A DNA stretch of 64,000 nt from Leucobacter chironomi DSM 19883 (GTDB taxonomy: Bacteria; Actinomycetota; Actinomycetes; Actinomycetales; Microbacteriaceae): the NCBI RefSeq assembly GCF_000421845.1, contig NZ_ATXU01000001.1, positions 310,001 to 374,000 of the forward strand. Reading direction: 5' to 3'. Below the pieces are notes generated by a model. That model had not been told where the DNA came from. It did no database searches and was given only the letters and a program-made list of their open reading frames with translations. Shown here piece after piece: positions 53,662 to 61,994 of this stretch. Position numbers and translations under genes: made by a program. Position 1 is the stretch's first letter; each line of letters starts with the position of its first letter.

Positions 53662-54924
53662 CTAGCGCGGCAGCCAGTCGGCGCTCTGGTGCTCGCCGAC
53701 CGCGGGCGGCGGCGTCTCGTAGCGGGCGGGGGTGTCGGAGAGCAGGATCGGCGTGGCGACCGAGCGCAGCACGTGCTGCTCGCCGTCGGGGCCGGTCGCG
53801 ACGGTCTCGGCGACCGGGTCGAGGCCGAGCGAGTCGGCGAGCTCGATCGCCTGCGCGATGTTGTTCACGCGGCCGGCGGGGATGTTCGCAGCGGTGAACG
53901 CCTCGATCCACTCGGCGGCGGGCCGGGTGCGCAGCGGTGCTTCGAGGGCGGCGCGCAGCTCGGCGCGGTGCGCGACGCGCTCGGGGTTGCTCGCGTAGCG
54001 CGGATCGGCGGCGAGCTCGGGCGCGCCGAGCACCTCGCAGAGCCGGCTGAACTGCCCGTCGGTGCCGACGGCGAGGGCGATCGCCTGGTCGGCGGCGTCG
54101 AGCGTCTCGTAGGGGGAGATCGAGGGGTGGGCGTTGCCCATGCGTCCCGGCGAGTCGCCGGTCTCCAGCGTCGACGAGGCCTGGTTGGCGAGGGCGGAGA
54201 GCAACGAGCCGAGGAGGGTGACCTTGACGTGCTGGCCGCGGCCGGTGCCGGGCTGATCCGCGCCGCCGTCGCGGGCGCGCAGCGCGGCCTGGATGCCGAT
54301 CACTGAGTTGAGGCCCGTGAGGATGTCGACGAGTGCGACGCCCACCTTGGTGGGCTCGCCGCCGGCCTGGTCGCTCTGGCCGGTGATGCTCATGAGGCCG
54401 CCGACGGCCTGCACCAGCAGGTCGTAGCCGGGCAGATCGCGTCCGGCTGTGTCGCCGAAGCCCGAGATCGAGCAGTAGACCGCACCGGGATTCTCAGCCG
54501 CCACCGCATCGTAGCCGAGCCCGAACTTCTCCATGGTGCCGGGCTTGAAGTTCTCGATGACGACATCGGCGGTGCGGGCGAGCTCGGCCGCGCGGGCGCG
54601 GCCCGCCGGGTCGCGCAGGTCGCACACGACCGAGCGCTTGCCGCGGTTGACGCCGGCGAAGTAGGTGCTCTGCCCGACGGCGTTCACGGGAGGCCGCCAC
54701 TGGCGGGTGCCGTCGCCCTCGGGGCTCTCGATCTTGATGACGTCGGCGCCGAGATCGGCGAGGATCATCGTGGCGTGCGGGCCCGCGAGCACGCGGGAGA
54801 AATCGGCGACGCGGATCCCCGCGAGCGCCCCGCGGGGTTCGACGGCGGAAGCGGATTCCTCTGCGGCGGCCTCGCCCGCGCGAGAGGAGCTCGGGGTCGG
54901 ATCGGTGCGCGTATCGTCGTTCAC
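53662..54924 (-). CDS. CaiB/BaiF CoA-transferase
   Basis: 420 residues, class III CoA-transferase; moves CoA between organic acids. N-terminal: ALAGIRVADFSRVLAGPHATMILADLGADVIKIESPEGDGTRQW. Then VVIENFKPGTMEKFGLGYD, YCSISGFGDTAGRDLPGYDLLVQAVGGLMSITG (catalytic Asp in GYD) and late GPDGEQHVLRSVATPI. With a glutaryl-CoA dehydrogenase downstream, glutarate activation (as by human SUGCT) is the best guess. The start is a GTG at 54924 with a TAGACT box ending 6 nt upstream. A disordered N-terminal tail of about 30 residues precedes the domain. Confidence 0.88.
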   Translation of the reverse strand: MNDDTRTDPTPSSSRAGEAAAEESASAVEPRGALAGIRVADFSRVLAGPHATMILADLGADVIKIESPEGDGTRQWRPPVNAVGQSTYFAGVNRGKRSVVCDLRDPAGRARAAELARTADVVIENFKPGTMEKFGLGYDAVAAENPGAVYCSISGFGDTAGRDLPGYDLLVQAVGGLMSITGQSDQAGGEPTKVGVALVDILTGLNSVIGIQAALRARDGGADQPGTGRGQHVKVTLLGSLLSALANQASSTLETGDSPGRMGNAHPSISPYETLDAADQAIALAVGTDGQFSRLCEVLGAPELAADPRYASNPERVAHRAELRAALEAPLRTRPAAEWIEAFTAANIPAGRVNNIAQAIELADSLGLDPVAETVATGPDGEQHVLRSVATPILLSDTPARYETPPPAVGEHQSADWLPR

Positions 54925-54930
54925 ACCGTC

Positions 54931-54936
54931 AGTCTA
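54931..54936 (-). promoter_or_regulatory. -10 box of leaderless CoA-transferase transcript
   Basis: TAGACT on the minus strand, 6 nt before the GTG at 54924. Confidence 0.5.
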
Positions 54937-54956
54937 TGGATCGGAGGCGTGCAGGC

Positions 54957-54999
54957 TTGCGGCAACCTTGCATAGCCTCCGCCTTCGCTCTTGTGCAAG
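54957..54999. promoter_or_regulatory. PucR operator candidates in divergent promoter
   Basis: TTGCGGCAA (54957-54965) and CTTGTGCAAG (54990-54999), two short palindromes of the TTGC/GCAA type about 33 bp apart (three turns). CTTGCA between them adds a half site. They lie between the CoA-transferase and PucR starts. Confidence 0.5.
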
Positions 55000-55008
55000 A
55001 ATCACCCT

Positions 55009-56583
55009 ATGGCCACGCTCTCCGATCTGCTTTCCCTCCCCGATCTGGGGCTGCGGCTCATCCAGGCCGGATCCGGCGACCCCGAGATCAGCTGGAGCTC
55101 CGTGACCGAGTTGCTCGACCTCAGCGCCTACCTCGACGGCGGCGAGATCATCATGACCACGGGGCTCGCCCTCGCCCCCGACGACGCCCGCTGGCGCGAC
55201 TTCGTGGCGAGCCTCAGCCGCGCCCGGGTCGCGGCGATCGGCTTCGGCATCGGCGTCAACCACGACCGCGTACCGCAGCCGCTCATCGCCGCGGCGAGCA
55301 TGTACCGGGTGGCGCTCTTCGAGATCCCGCTGCCCGTCCCCTTCATCGCCGTGAGCAAGGCCATCGCGGCCCTCATCAGGGCCGATGAACTGCGAGCCGC
55401 GCGCGGAGCGCTGCAGGCGCAGCAGCGGCTGCTCGACGGCGCCCGGGGCGGCCAGCGCCCCGCCGAGGTGCTCGCGAGCGTGGCGCAGGCGACGGGGCGG
55501 CAGCTCGCGCTCGTCGCCTCCGACGGCGCCGTGCTCGCCGGCACCGCGGGCTTCGCGGCCGCGAACGAGGCCGGCGGCACCGAGCACATCGCCCTCGACC
55601 GGGAGTCGTCGCTGCGCCTCGCCGTCGCCGGCAGCACTCCCCTCACCCCCGAGGGGCACGCCGTCATCGCGGCCGGGTCGATGGTGCTGAGCCTCAGCCT
55701 GCGCGGCGACAGCGCTGAGGAGACCCGCGAACGCGAACGCTGGGAACGGCTCGCCTCGACACTGCTCGAGGGGAGCGGATCGCCGTCATCCCTCGCGATC
55801 CTCGCCCCGTCCCTCGAACTGCCCGAGCGGGTGCGAGCCATCGCGGTGCAGGGCCGCGCGGAAGACGTGGCCGCCTGGCGCCGACGCCCGCGCAGCGGCC
55901 TCGATCGGCTCATCGCGCCGGCGACCGAGCACCCCGCGGCGCCCGGTCTCGCGCTCGCCTGGCAGCTGAGCGCCGATTCCGAGGTCGCGCTCGAGCAGTG
56001 CCTCGCGGCTGCGAAGAGCCACGATCTCGACGCGGTGGTCGGCCGTCCCGGCCGCCTGAGCGACATCCCCGTGAGCCGGCGCTCGGCCGCAGCCCGCCTG
56101 CGCGCGCTCTCCACGACGGCGCCCCTCTACACCGCACCGCGGGTGCCCCAGACCGTGTGGGCCGACCGCGACACCCCGCTGCTCGAAGCGCTGCTGTCCC
56201 TCGGCGGCGCGGATCCCGGGTCGGGAAGGCCGGGCGGATCCGCGACTGGGCCCGGCTCGGCCGGATCCGCCGCCGCGGCCGGCGCCCCCGAAGACGCACC
56301 CGGCCTCCGGGACGCCCTCAGCGAGCGGGTGCTCGGTCCGCTCTCGCTGCGGGATCCGAGCCTCGGCGATGCCGACCGCGAGCTGCTGCGCGAGACCTTG
56401 CGCGCCGTCTTCGACGCCGACGGTCAGCGCGGGCCCGCGGCAGCCGGGCTCGGCATCCACCGCAACACGCTGCGCGACCGACTCGCGCGCATCGAACGTC
56501 TCACCTCGCGCTCGCTCTCGGACGCCGACGACCGGGCCGAGCTGTGGCTCGCGCTGCGCCTCGAAGACCTCTCGCTGCGCTGA
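55009..56583 (+). CDS. PucR-family transcriptional regulator
   Basis: 524 residues. N-terminal PucR domain (LSDLLSLPDLGLRLIQAGSGDPEISWSSVTELLDLSAYLDGGEIIMTTG), a GAF/GGDEF-like middle part, an Ala/Gly-rich linker (about 395-430), and a C-terminal PucR HTH_30 (AAAGLGIHRNTLRDRLARIERLT). Such regulators respond to pathway intermediates and usually activate neighbouring catabolic genes. The ATG at 55009 is only 84 nt from the divergent CoA-transferase start, so it probably governs the glutarate genes. Confidence 0.9.
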   Translation: MATLSDLLSLPDLGLRLIQAGSGDPEISWSSVTELLDLSAYLDGGEIIMTTGLALAPDDARWRDFVASLSRARVAAIGFGIGVNHDRVPQPLIAAASMYRVALFEIPLPVPFIAVSKAIAALIRADELRAARGALQAQQRLLDGARGGQRPAEVLASVAQATGRQLALVASDGAVLAGTAGFAAANEAGGTEHIALDRESSLRLAVAGSTPLTPEGHAVIAAGSMVLSLSLRGDSAEETRERERWERLASTLLEGSGSPSSLAILAPSLELPERVRAIAVQGRAEDVAAWRRRPRSGLDRLIAPATEHPAAPGLALAWQLSADSEVALEQCLAAAKSHDLDAVVGRPGRLSDIPVSRRSAAARLRALSTTAPLYTAPRVPQTVWADRDTPLLEALLSLGGADPGSGRPGGSATGPGSAGSAAAAGAPEDAPGLRDALSERVLGPLSLRDPSLGDADRELLRETLRAVFDADGQRGPAAAGLGIHRNTLRDRLARIERLTSRSLSDADDRAELWLALRLEDLSLR

Positions 56584-56590
56584 TCCGCAC

Positions 56591-56773
56591 TCAGGTGCCC
56601 GCGGCCGGCTCCGGCCCGCCCGCCGCCTCGTGCGGCTCGTGGAGCGCGTGCAGCGCACCGCGGATGTCGCCGTGCAGGAAGTCGTCGATGAGCTCGTCGA
56701 CGGCGACGGCTTCATCGGTCCCCTGGAGGATCTCCACCCGGATACCGGTCTCTGAAACCTTCTTCTTGTCCAT
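56591..56773 (-). CDS. Small hypothetical protein
   Basis: 60 residues, acidic and mostly helical: KKVSETGIRVEILQGTDEAVAVDELIDDFLHGDIRGALHAL, then a short Pro/Gly/Ala tail. Codon use has the strong third-position G/C of real genes here, and the ATG at 56773 has GGTGAGGC upstream (plus TATGGT 5 nt before). It is convergent with PucR, with a 7-nt gap. I recognise no family. Confidence 0.6.
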   Translation of the reverse strand: MDKKKVSETGIRVEILQGTDEAVAVDELIDDFLHGDIRGALHALHEPHEAAGGPEPAAGT

Positions 56774-56895
56774 GCCTCACCATAACCCCATTCCTGCCGA
56801 TTCCGCAGCACCATTCGCCGAATCGTGAGAACCCGCAGGGGCAGCGGCGGGCCACCCGCGCGGCAGCCACGGCCAACCGCGGGCAGCAGGTCGCC

Positions 56896-57516
56896 TCAGT
56901 AGAGCAGGAACTGCGCGGTGCCCGCTCCCTGCACGCCTGCGGCCGCGACGCGCAGGTGGTACGAGGCGCCGCCCGCAGCGACCGGGTCGCGGGTGATCTC
57001 GCAGGTCTCGGGGCTGGAGCGCGTGCGATCCCACGCCACCGGCTCGGTCTCGAGCGACGCGCCGGGTTCGAGGATCACGGCGAGGTGCTCGGGGTTCTGC
57101 TGGCAGTCGATCGAGCGCCAGACCTGGTCGTCGCCGCTCGTCACGGTGAACTCCATGCCCGCAGTGCCGAGATCCGCCGAGCAGGCCTCCTGGCCCGTGT
57201 TCTGCACCGTCAGCGCGAACTGGGGCAGCTCGCCCTCGGCGTAGTCGGTTTTGTCGGTCACGGGCGCGACCTGCAGCTGCGCCGCGTTGCAGGCGGGGAC
57301 CTCGTCTTCCTCCGCGGCCTTCTTCGATTCGGAGGCCGCGAGATCACTGGGCACCTCGACCTCGCGCGCGTCCTGCGCACTGCCGCTCCCGCCGGGCTTC
57401 ACGAAGACCAGAACCACCACGGCGATGACGGCCAGCAGCCCGGCGAGCACCAGGATCCGCCGCCTGAGGTAGACCTTCCGATCCTTCGGCCCGACCGGGT
57501 TGCGCAGCGTCGACAT
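56896..57516 (-). CDS. Membrane-anchored exported protein, unknown function
   Basis: 206 residues. Basic N terminus (DRKVYLRRR), membrane helix ILVLAGLLAVIAVVVLVFV (about 20-38), acidic linker (AASESKKAAEEDE), then an outer beta domain with four cysteines (PACNAAQ, GQEACSADLG, SIDCQQNPE, PETCEI) that may form two disulfides. Layout is common in Microbacteriaceae as a hypothetical protein; it resembles DUF4232-type Ig-like folds, but I am not sure. ATG at 57516 is 6 nt behind a TACGCT box. Confidence 0.78.
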   Translation of the reverse strand: MSTLRNPVGPKDRKVYLRRRILVLAGLLAVIAVVVLVFVKPGGSGSAQDAREVEVPSDLAASESKKAAEEDEVPACNAAQLQVAPVTDKTDYAEGELPQFALTVQNTGQEACSADLGTAGMEFTVTSGDDQVWRSIDCQQNPEHLAVILEPGASLETEPVAWDRTRSSPETCEITRDPVAAGGASYHLRVAAAGVQGAGTAQFLLY

Positions 57517-57522
57517 AGCGTC

Positions 57523-57528
57523 AGCGTA
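57523..57528 (-). promoter_or_regulatory. -10 box of leaderless transcript
   Basis: TACGCT on the minus strand, 6 nt before the ATG at 57516. Confidence 0.5.
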
Positions 57529-57542
57529 TCCCCGAACGCCCC

Positions 57543-58061
57543 CTAGAGACGCTTCAGCATGCGCGTGTTGCCCAGTGTGTTGGGCTTCACGCGGGCGAGG
57601 TCGAGGAACTCCGCCACGCCCTCATCGCTCGAGCGGAGCAGCTCGGCGTAGACATCGGTCGCGACGAGCGCGGTGTTCTCGCTCACCTCTTCGAAGCCGT
57701 GCCTGCTGAAGAAGCCAGTCTCGAAGGTGAGGCAGAACAGCTGTGCGAGACCGAGGTCGCGGGCGCGCACCTCGAGCGCCTCCAGCAGCCGGTGACCGAT
57801 GCCGCGCCCGAGCCAGTCCTCGGAGACGCCGAGGGTGCGCACCTCGCCGAGCCGCTCCCACATCACGTGCACCGCGCCGTAGCCGATGACGCGATCGGCG
57901 CCGTCGGTCGCGACCAGGAACTCGGGGACGGCCGCATAGAGGTCGACGAGGTCCTTGCCCAGCAGGATGCGTCGCACCACGAGCGGCTCCATGAGCGCGA
58001 CGATGCGCGGCACGTCATCCGTGCGCGCGCTGCGGATGCTGATCTCTGCGGGATCCGTCAT
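57543..58061 (-). CDS. argA: Amino-acid N-acetyltransferase (N-acetylglutamate synthase)
   Basis: Acetylates glutamate (or glutamine), first step of arginine synthesis. 172 residues, a stand-alone GNAT like M. tuberculosis Rv2747, not fused to a kinase domain. Motifs: IRSARTDDVPRIVALMEPLV, LVDLYAAVPEFLVAT, VIGYGAVHVMWERLGEVRTLGVSEDWLGRGIGHRLLEAL (acetyl-CoA loop) and FETGFFSRHGFEEVSE. ATG at 58061 is 6 nt behind a TAGGCT box. Gene symbol follows the function, not sequence relation to E. coli ArgA. Confidence 0.88.
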   Translation of the reverse strand: MTDPAEISIRSARTDDVPRIVALMEPLVVRRILLGKDLVDLYAAVPEFLVATDGADRVIGYGAVHVMWERLGEVRTLGVSEDWLGRGIGHRLLEALEVRARDLGLAQLFCLTFETGFFSRHGFEEVSENTALVATDVYAELLRSSDEGVAEFLDLARVKPNTLGNTRMLKRL

Positions 58062-58067
58062 CCCCCC

Positions 58068-58073
58068 AGCCTA
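58068..58073 (-). promoter_or_regulatory. -10 box of leaderless argA transcript
   Basis: TAGGCT on the minus strand, 6 nt before the ATG at 58061. Confidence 0.5.
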
Positions 58074-58159
58074 CTGCGGCCCACCCCACCCCCCCCGCCC
58101 TGCCGTTTCCCTCTCCCCGACTCTCCACTCCCCTGCCCTGTCCCCAGCTCACCCGTCCC

Positions 58160-58226
58160 CGCAGCTCAGGCGGTGGATCGCAGTTCAGACCGGAGCAACT
58201 CGCCGAATTCCTCCGCCTGAGCTGCG
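58160..58226. repeat. 14-bp inverted repeat with long loop upstream of argA
   Basis: CGCAGCTCAGGCGG (58160-58173) and its exact reverse complement (58213-58226), loop 39 nt. It lies between the clpC terminator and the argA promoter. Role unknown. Confidence 0.5.
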
Positions 58227-58266
58227 ATCGCCGGCCCGAACGAAGACGCCGGGCAGCGCGCAGACA

Positions 58267-58306
58267 CGACGAAGGGCCCGCTGCCGAAGCAGCGGGCCCT
58301 TCGTCG
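58267..58306 (-). terminator. clpC terminator hairpin
   Basis: Perfect 18-bp stem (58267-58284 with 58289-58306), loop CGAA on the plus strand, 9 nt past the clpC stop. No U tract. Confidence 0.85.
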
Positions 58307-58314
58307 CACGAGAG

Positions 58315-60840
58315 CTACTCGGTGGTGCCGGGGGTGGCGGCCGTCGACGCCACCGCGGCGGCCGAGGCCGCCGAGGAGTCGCCGTGCGCCTTCTCGGAGT
58401 TACGATCGGTCTCGAAGGTGAACTCGCCATCCTCGAAGCCGATCTTCACGAGGTCGCCGGCCAGCAGCTCGGCGCCGAGGATACGCTCGGAGAGCCGATC
58501 CTCGATCTCGCGCTGCATGGCGCGGCGCAGCGGGCGGGCGCCGAGCGAGGGATCGTAGCCGAGCTCGGCCAGGCGCTCGCGGGCCGGCTGCGACATCTCG
58601 AGGTGCATGTCGCGGTCGAGCAGGCGGTCCTTCAGCTGCTTCACGAAGAGGTCGACGATCTGCAGCAGCTCGGGCTTGGTGAGCTGCGGGAACACGATGG
58701 TGTCGTCGACGCGGTTCAGGAACTCGGGCTTGAAGTGCTTCTTCAGCTCCTCGTTGACCTTGCCCTTCATCGACTCGTAACCCACCGAGGAGTCGCCCTC
58801 GATCTGGAAGCCCACGGGGCCGCCGGCGATCGCGCTCGATCCGAGGTTGGTCGTCATGATGATGACGGTGTTCTTGAAGTCGATGACGCGGCCCTGACCA
58901 TCGGTGAGGCGACCCTCTTCGAGGATCTGCAGCAGCGAGTTGAAGATGTCCGGGTGGGCCTTCTCGATCTCGTCGAAGAGCACGACCGAGAACGGACGGC
59001 GGCGCACCTTCTCGGTGAGCTGGCCGCCCTCCTCGAAGCCGACGAATCCGGGGGGCGCACCGAAGAGGCGCGACACGGTGTGCTTCTCGCCGTACTCGGA
59101 CATGTCGAGCGAGATCAGCGCGTCCTCGTCGTCGAACAGGAACTCGGCGAGCGCCTTCGCGAGCTCGGTCTTGCCGACGCCGGTGGGGCCCGCGAAGATG
59201 AACGAGCCCGAGGGGCGCTTCGGATCCTTGAGGCCGGCCCGCTGGCGGCGGATCGTCTTGGCGAGCGCCGCGATGGCCTCGTTCTGGCCGATGACACGCT
59301 GGTGCAGGGCCTCCTCCATGAAGCGCAGCCGGGAGGTCTCCTCCTCGGTGAGCTTGAACACGGGGATGCCGGTGGCCTGCGCGAGCACCTCGGCGATCAG
59401 GCCCTCGTCGACCTCGGCCTGGGTGGCGACGTCGCCCGAGCGCCACTGCTTCTCGAGCCGCAGCCGCTCGGCGATGAGCTTCTTCTCCTCGTCGCGCTTG
59501 TTCGCGGCGGCTTCGAAGTCCTGGGCCTCGATGGCCTGCTCCTTGTCGGCGCGCACGACAGCGATCTTCTCGTCGAACTCGCGCAGCTCGGGCGGGCTCG
59601 ACAGGATCGAGAGGCGCAGGCGGGCGCCGGCCTCGTCGATCAGGTCGATGGCCTTGTCCGGCAGGTAGCGGTCCTGCACGTAGCGGTCGGCGAGGTTCAC
59701 GGCGGCGACGATCGCGCCGTCGGTGATCGACACCTTGTGGTGCGCCTCGTAGCGGTCGCGCAGCCCCTTGAGGATGTTGATCGAGTGCGGCAGCGACGGC
59801 TCGTTCACCATGATCGACTGGAAGCGGCGCTCGAGCGCGGCGTCCTTCTCGAAGTGCTTGCGGAACTCGTCGAGGGTGGTGGCGCCGATGGTCTGCAGCT
59901 CGCCGCGCGCCAGCATCGGCTTCAGGATGTTCGCCGCGTCGATGGCGCCCTCGGCGGCGCCCGCACCCACGAGGGTGTGGATCTCGTCGATGAAGATGAT
60001 GATGTCGCCGCGGTTGCGGATCTCCTTGGTGACCTTCTTCAGGCGCTCCTCGAAGTCGCCGCGGTAGCGGCTGCCGGCGATCATGGAGCCCAGGTCGAGC
60101 ACGTAGACCTGCTTGTCCTTGAGCGTCTCGGGCACTTCGCCCTTGATGATGGCCTGGGCGAGGCCTTCCACGACGGCGGTCTTGCCGACGCCGGGCTCGC
60201 CGATCAGCACCGGGTTGTTCTTCGAGCGGCGCGAGAGGATCTGCATGACCCGCTCGACCTCCTTCTCGCGCCCGATCACGGGGTCGAGCTTGCCCTCGCG
60301 GGCGGCCTGGGTGAGGTTGCGGCCGAAGTTGTCGAGCACCTGCGAGCCCTTGGCGTCGCTCTGCTGCTCGGGGGCGCCGACCGTGGCGCTCTCCTTGCCG
60401 GCCTGGTAGCCGGAGAGGAGCTGGATCACGGTCTGGCGCACGCGGTTGAGGTCGGCGCCCAGCTTCACGAGCACCTGGGCGGCGACGCCCTCACCCTCAC
60501 GGATCAGGCCGAGCAGGATGTGCTCGGTGCCGATGTAGTTGTGGCCCAGCTGCAGCGCCTCGCGCAGGCTCAGTTCGAGCACTTTCTTGGCGCGCGGCGT
60601 GAAGGGGATGTGCCCCTGGGGCGGCTGCTGGCCGGTGCCGATGATGTCGGTCACCTGCGCGCGCACGGCGTCGAGCGAGATCTCGAGCTGCTCCAGCGCT
60701 TTGGCCGCAACGCCCTCTCCCTCGTGGATCAGGCCGAGCAGGATGTGCTCGGTGCCGATGTAGTTGTGGTTGAGCATCTTCGCCTCTTCCTGGGCGAGCA
60801 CAACCACCCGGCGGGCGCGATCGGTGAATCTCTCGAACAT
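58315..60840 (-). CDS. clpC: ATP-dependent Clp protease ATPase subunit ClpC
   Basis: 841 residues, Hsp100 unfoldase feeding ClpP. Two N-terminal Clp repeats ([20 protein letters not shown] and its near copy, about residues 27-45 and 101-119). First AAA+ with Walker A GEPGVGKT (214-221). Middle domain with UVR-like coiled coil ([18 protein letters not shown]). Second AAA+ with [10 protein letters not shown] (about 555) and [16 protein letters not shown]-terminal D2-small domain contains [16 protein letters not shown] at 60840 follows CAGGAGGTTATTG. TAGCCT (minus strand, 60902-60897) is a possible -10. Essential in many actinobacteria. Confidence 0.98.
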   Translation of the reverse strand: MFERFTDRARRVVVLAQEEAKMLNHNYIGTEHILLGLIHEGEGVAAKALEQLEISLDAVRAQVTDIIGTGQQPPQGHIPFTPRAKKVLELSLREALQLGHNYIGTEHILLGLIREGEGVAAQVLVKLGADLNRVRQTVIQLLSGYQAGKESATVGAPEQQSDAKGSQVLDNFGRNLTQAAREGKLDPVIGREKEVERVMQILSRRSKNNPVLIGEPGVGKTAVVEGLAQAIIKGEVPETLKDKQVYVLDLGSMIAGSRYRGDFEERLKKVTKEIRNRGDIIIFIDEIHTLVGAGAAEGAIDAANILKPMLARGELQTIGATTLDEFRKHFEKDAALERRFQSIMVNEPSLPHSINILKGLRDRYEAHHKVSITDGAIVAAVNLADRYVQDRYLPDKAIDLIDEAGARLRLSILSSPPELREFDEKIAVVRADKEQAIEAQDFEAAANKRDEEKKLIAERLRLEKQWRSGDVATQAEVDEGLIAEVLAQATGIPVFKLTEEETSRLRFMEEALHQRVIGQNEAIAALAKTIRRQRAGLKDPKRPSGSFIFAGPTGVGKTELAKALAEFLFDDEDALISLDMSEYGEKHTVSRLFGAPPGFVGFEEGGQLTEKVRRRPFSVVLFDEIEKAHPDIFNSLLQILEEGRLTDGQGRVIDFKNTVIIMTTNLGSSAIAGGPVGFQIEGDSSVGYESMKGKVNEELKKHFKPEFLNRVDDTIVFPQLTKPELLQIVDLFVKQLKDRLLDRDMHLEMSQPARERLAELGYDPSLGARPLRRAMQREIEDRLSERILGAELLAGDLVKIGFEDGEFTFETDRNSEKAHGDSSAASAAAVASTAATPGTTE

Positions 60841-60972
60841 CAATAACCTCCTGGGCTCGGGGTCGCGTCGTCGGTGCGCTCCCGGCCGATGCATCCAGGC
60901 TACGGGGTGATGGCGGATCGCGGGGGCCTGTTCGATCTGGGCGTAATGGGGCGGCCGGCGGCCGGCTTCGAC

Positions 60973-61032
60973 TTGACGGATCCGGCGCGATCCGAGTAGC
61001 TTATCGAAAAGCGATAATAACGAATATCGATA
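60973..61032 (+). promoter_or_regulatory. Promoter and operators of the DUF2975-XRE pair
   Basis: TTGACG (60973-60978), 18-nt spacer, TAGCTT (60997-61002). Just downstream are TTATCG-N5-CGATAA (61001-61017) and TATCGATA (61025-61032), i.e. four TATCG half sites in an AT island between -10 and the ribosome site. Well placed for repression by the XRE regulator of the pair. Confidence 0.65.
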
Positions 61033-61043
61033 AAGGAGTGATC

Positions 61044-61658
61044 GTGACCGTTTCCACCGCCCTGCACCGCCCCTCCACCGGAGACCGAGCGGGCCTCTGG
61101 GCCTTCGTCGGCGCCGGCGCCGTCGTCACGATCATCACCGCCGTGCTGGCGATCCAGCGCATCATCGAGCTGCTCGGCCCGGGCCCCGCCCCGGTCGAGG
61201 TGCGGTTCCCCGGGCTGCCGATCGAGCTGCCCACCGGCACGGGCGAACTGCCCGCGCAGCTCGAGGCCGCGACGATCCACGTCGACGACATGCCGGTCGC
61301 GTCGCTCGTCGCCGGCGTCGCGGCGCCCGTGCTCACGACCCTCGTCACCGCGACCATCGCAGCCTGCCTGATCGCGCTCGCCATCTCGGTGCTGCGAGGC
61401 CGCATCTTCAGCCGGCGCAACACGCGGCTCGTCAGCGTCGCGGGGCTCGTCGGCCTGGTCGGCTACGCGGCGTCGGAACTCTGCCGCACGATGCTCGCGA
61501 ACGGCGCGCTGGCCTGGGCCACCGACCGGCAGCTCGACAACATCGTGTTCGGCGTCGCCCCGGCCCCCTACGTGCTGGCGACGTTCGTGATCGCGCTGGT
61601 GAGCACGGTCTTCGTGGTGGGCGAGCGCCTGCAGCGCGACGCCGAGGGGCTGGTGTGA
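61044..61658 (+). CDS. DUF2975 membrane protein
   Basis: 204 residues with four membrane helices: LWAFVGAGAVVTIITAVLAI, VASLVAGVAAPVLTTLVTATIAACLIALAI, VSVAGLVGLVGYAA and ATFVIALVSTVFVVGERLQ. The last helix end and the following XRE gene are diagnostic of DUF2975/YozG-type pairs. Function unknown. GTG at 61044 has AAAGGAG 5 nt upstream; GTG 61038 would overlap that site. Its stop overlaps the XRE start (GTGA). Confidence 0.85.
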   Translation: MTVSTALHRPSTGDRAGLWAFVGAGAVVTIITAVLAIQRIIELLGPGPAPVEVRFPGLPIELPTGTGELPAQLEAATIHVDDMPVASLVAGVAAPVLTTLVTATIAACLIALAISVLRGRIFSRRNTRLVSVAGLVGLVGYAASELCRTMLANGALAWATDRQLDNIVFGVAPAPYVLATFVIALVSTVFVVGERLQRDAEGLV

Positions 61659-61897
61659 GCCCCGCCGAGCCCGAGGAGGGCCACACGATCCACTGCCGCC
61701 TCGACGAGCTGCTCGTCGCGCGCGGCCTGACGCTCACCGAGCTCAGCGAGCGGGTGGGGGTCAGCCTCGTCAACCTCTCGGTGCTCAAGAACGACAGGGC
61801 TCGCGCGATCCGCTTCTCGACCCTCACCGCGATCTGCCGCGTGCTCGACTGCGAAGTCGGCGAGCTGCTCGTCATCGACGGGCGCCCGAGGGCCTGA
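61655..61897 (+). CDS. XRE-family regulator (YozG/Cro-like)
   Basis: 80 residues, one helix-turn-helix: CRLDELLVARGLTLTELSERVGVSLVNLSVLKNDRARAIRFSTLTAICRVLDCEVGELLVI. Such small Cro/C1 proteins are paired with DUF2975 and probably regulate their own operon. GTG at 61655 overlaps the preceding stop by 4 nt. It contains two cysteines (HCRLD, DCEVG) near the HTH. Confidence 0.88.
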   Translation: MSPAEPEEGHTIHCRLDELLVARGLTLTELSERVGVSLVNLSVLKNDRARAIRFSTLTAICRVLDCEVGELLVIDGRPRA

Positions 61898-61982
61898 TCG
61901 GGCGACTGCGCGATCCGCCGCGGGATGCCCAGAGCTCCGGATCCGCAGTTCGCCGCGTCACCTCGCCGACACCCGCGTGCAC

Positions 61983-61988
61983 TACCCT
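61983..61988 (+). promoter_or_regulatory. -10 box of leaderless rpiR-type gene
   Basis: TACCCT ends 6 nt before the ATG at 61995; no ribosome site. Confidence 0.5.
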
Positions 61989-61994
61989 GTCCGC

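Noticed and set aside
58079-58100. C-rich run between argA and clpC
   Set aside because: Simple low-complexity tract without partner; no evidence of function.
57955-60846. 963-codon open frame antisense to clpC
   Set aside because: Shadow of clpC, which is a full-length, clearly recognisable gene.
61044-61897. Classical toxin-antitoxin module
   Set aside because: The membrane protein is DUF2975 with four helices and the partner is a stand-alone XRE protein; this matches known regulator pairs rather than a toxin family.
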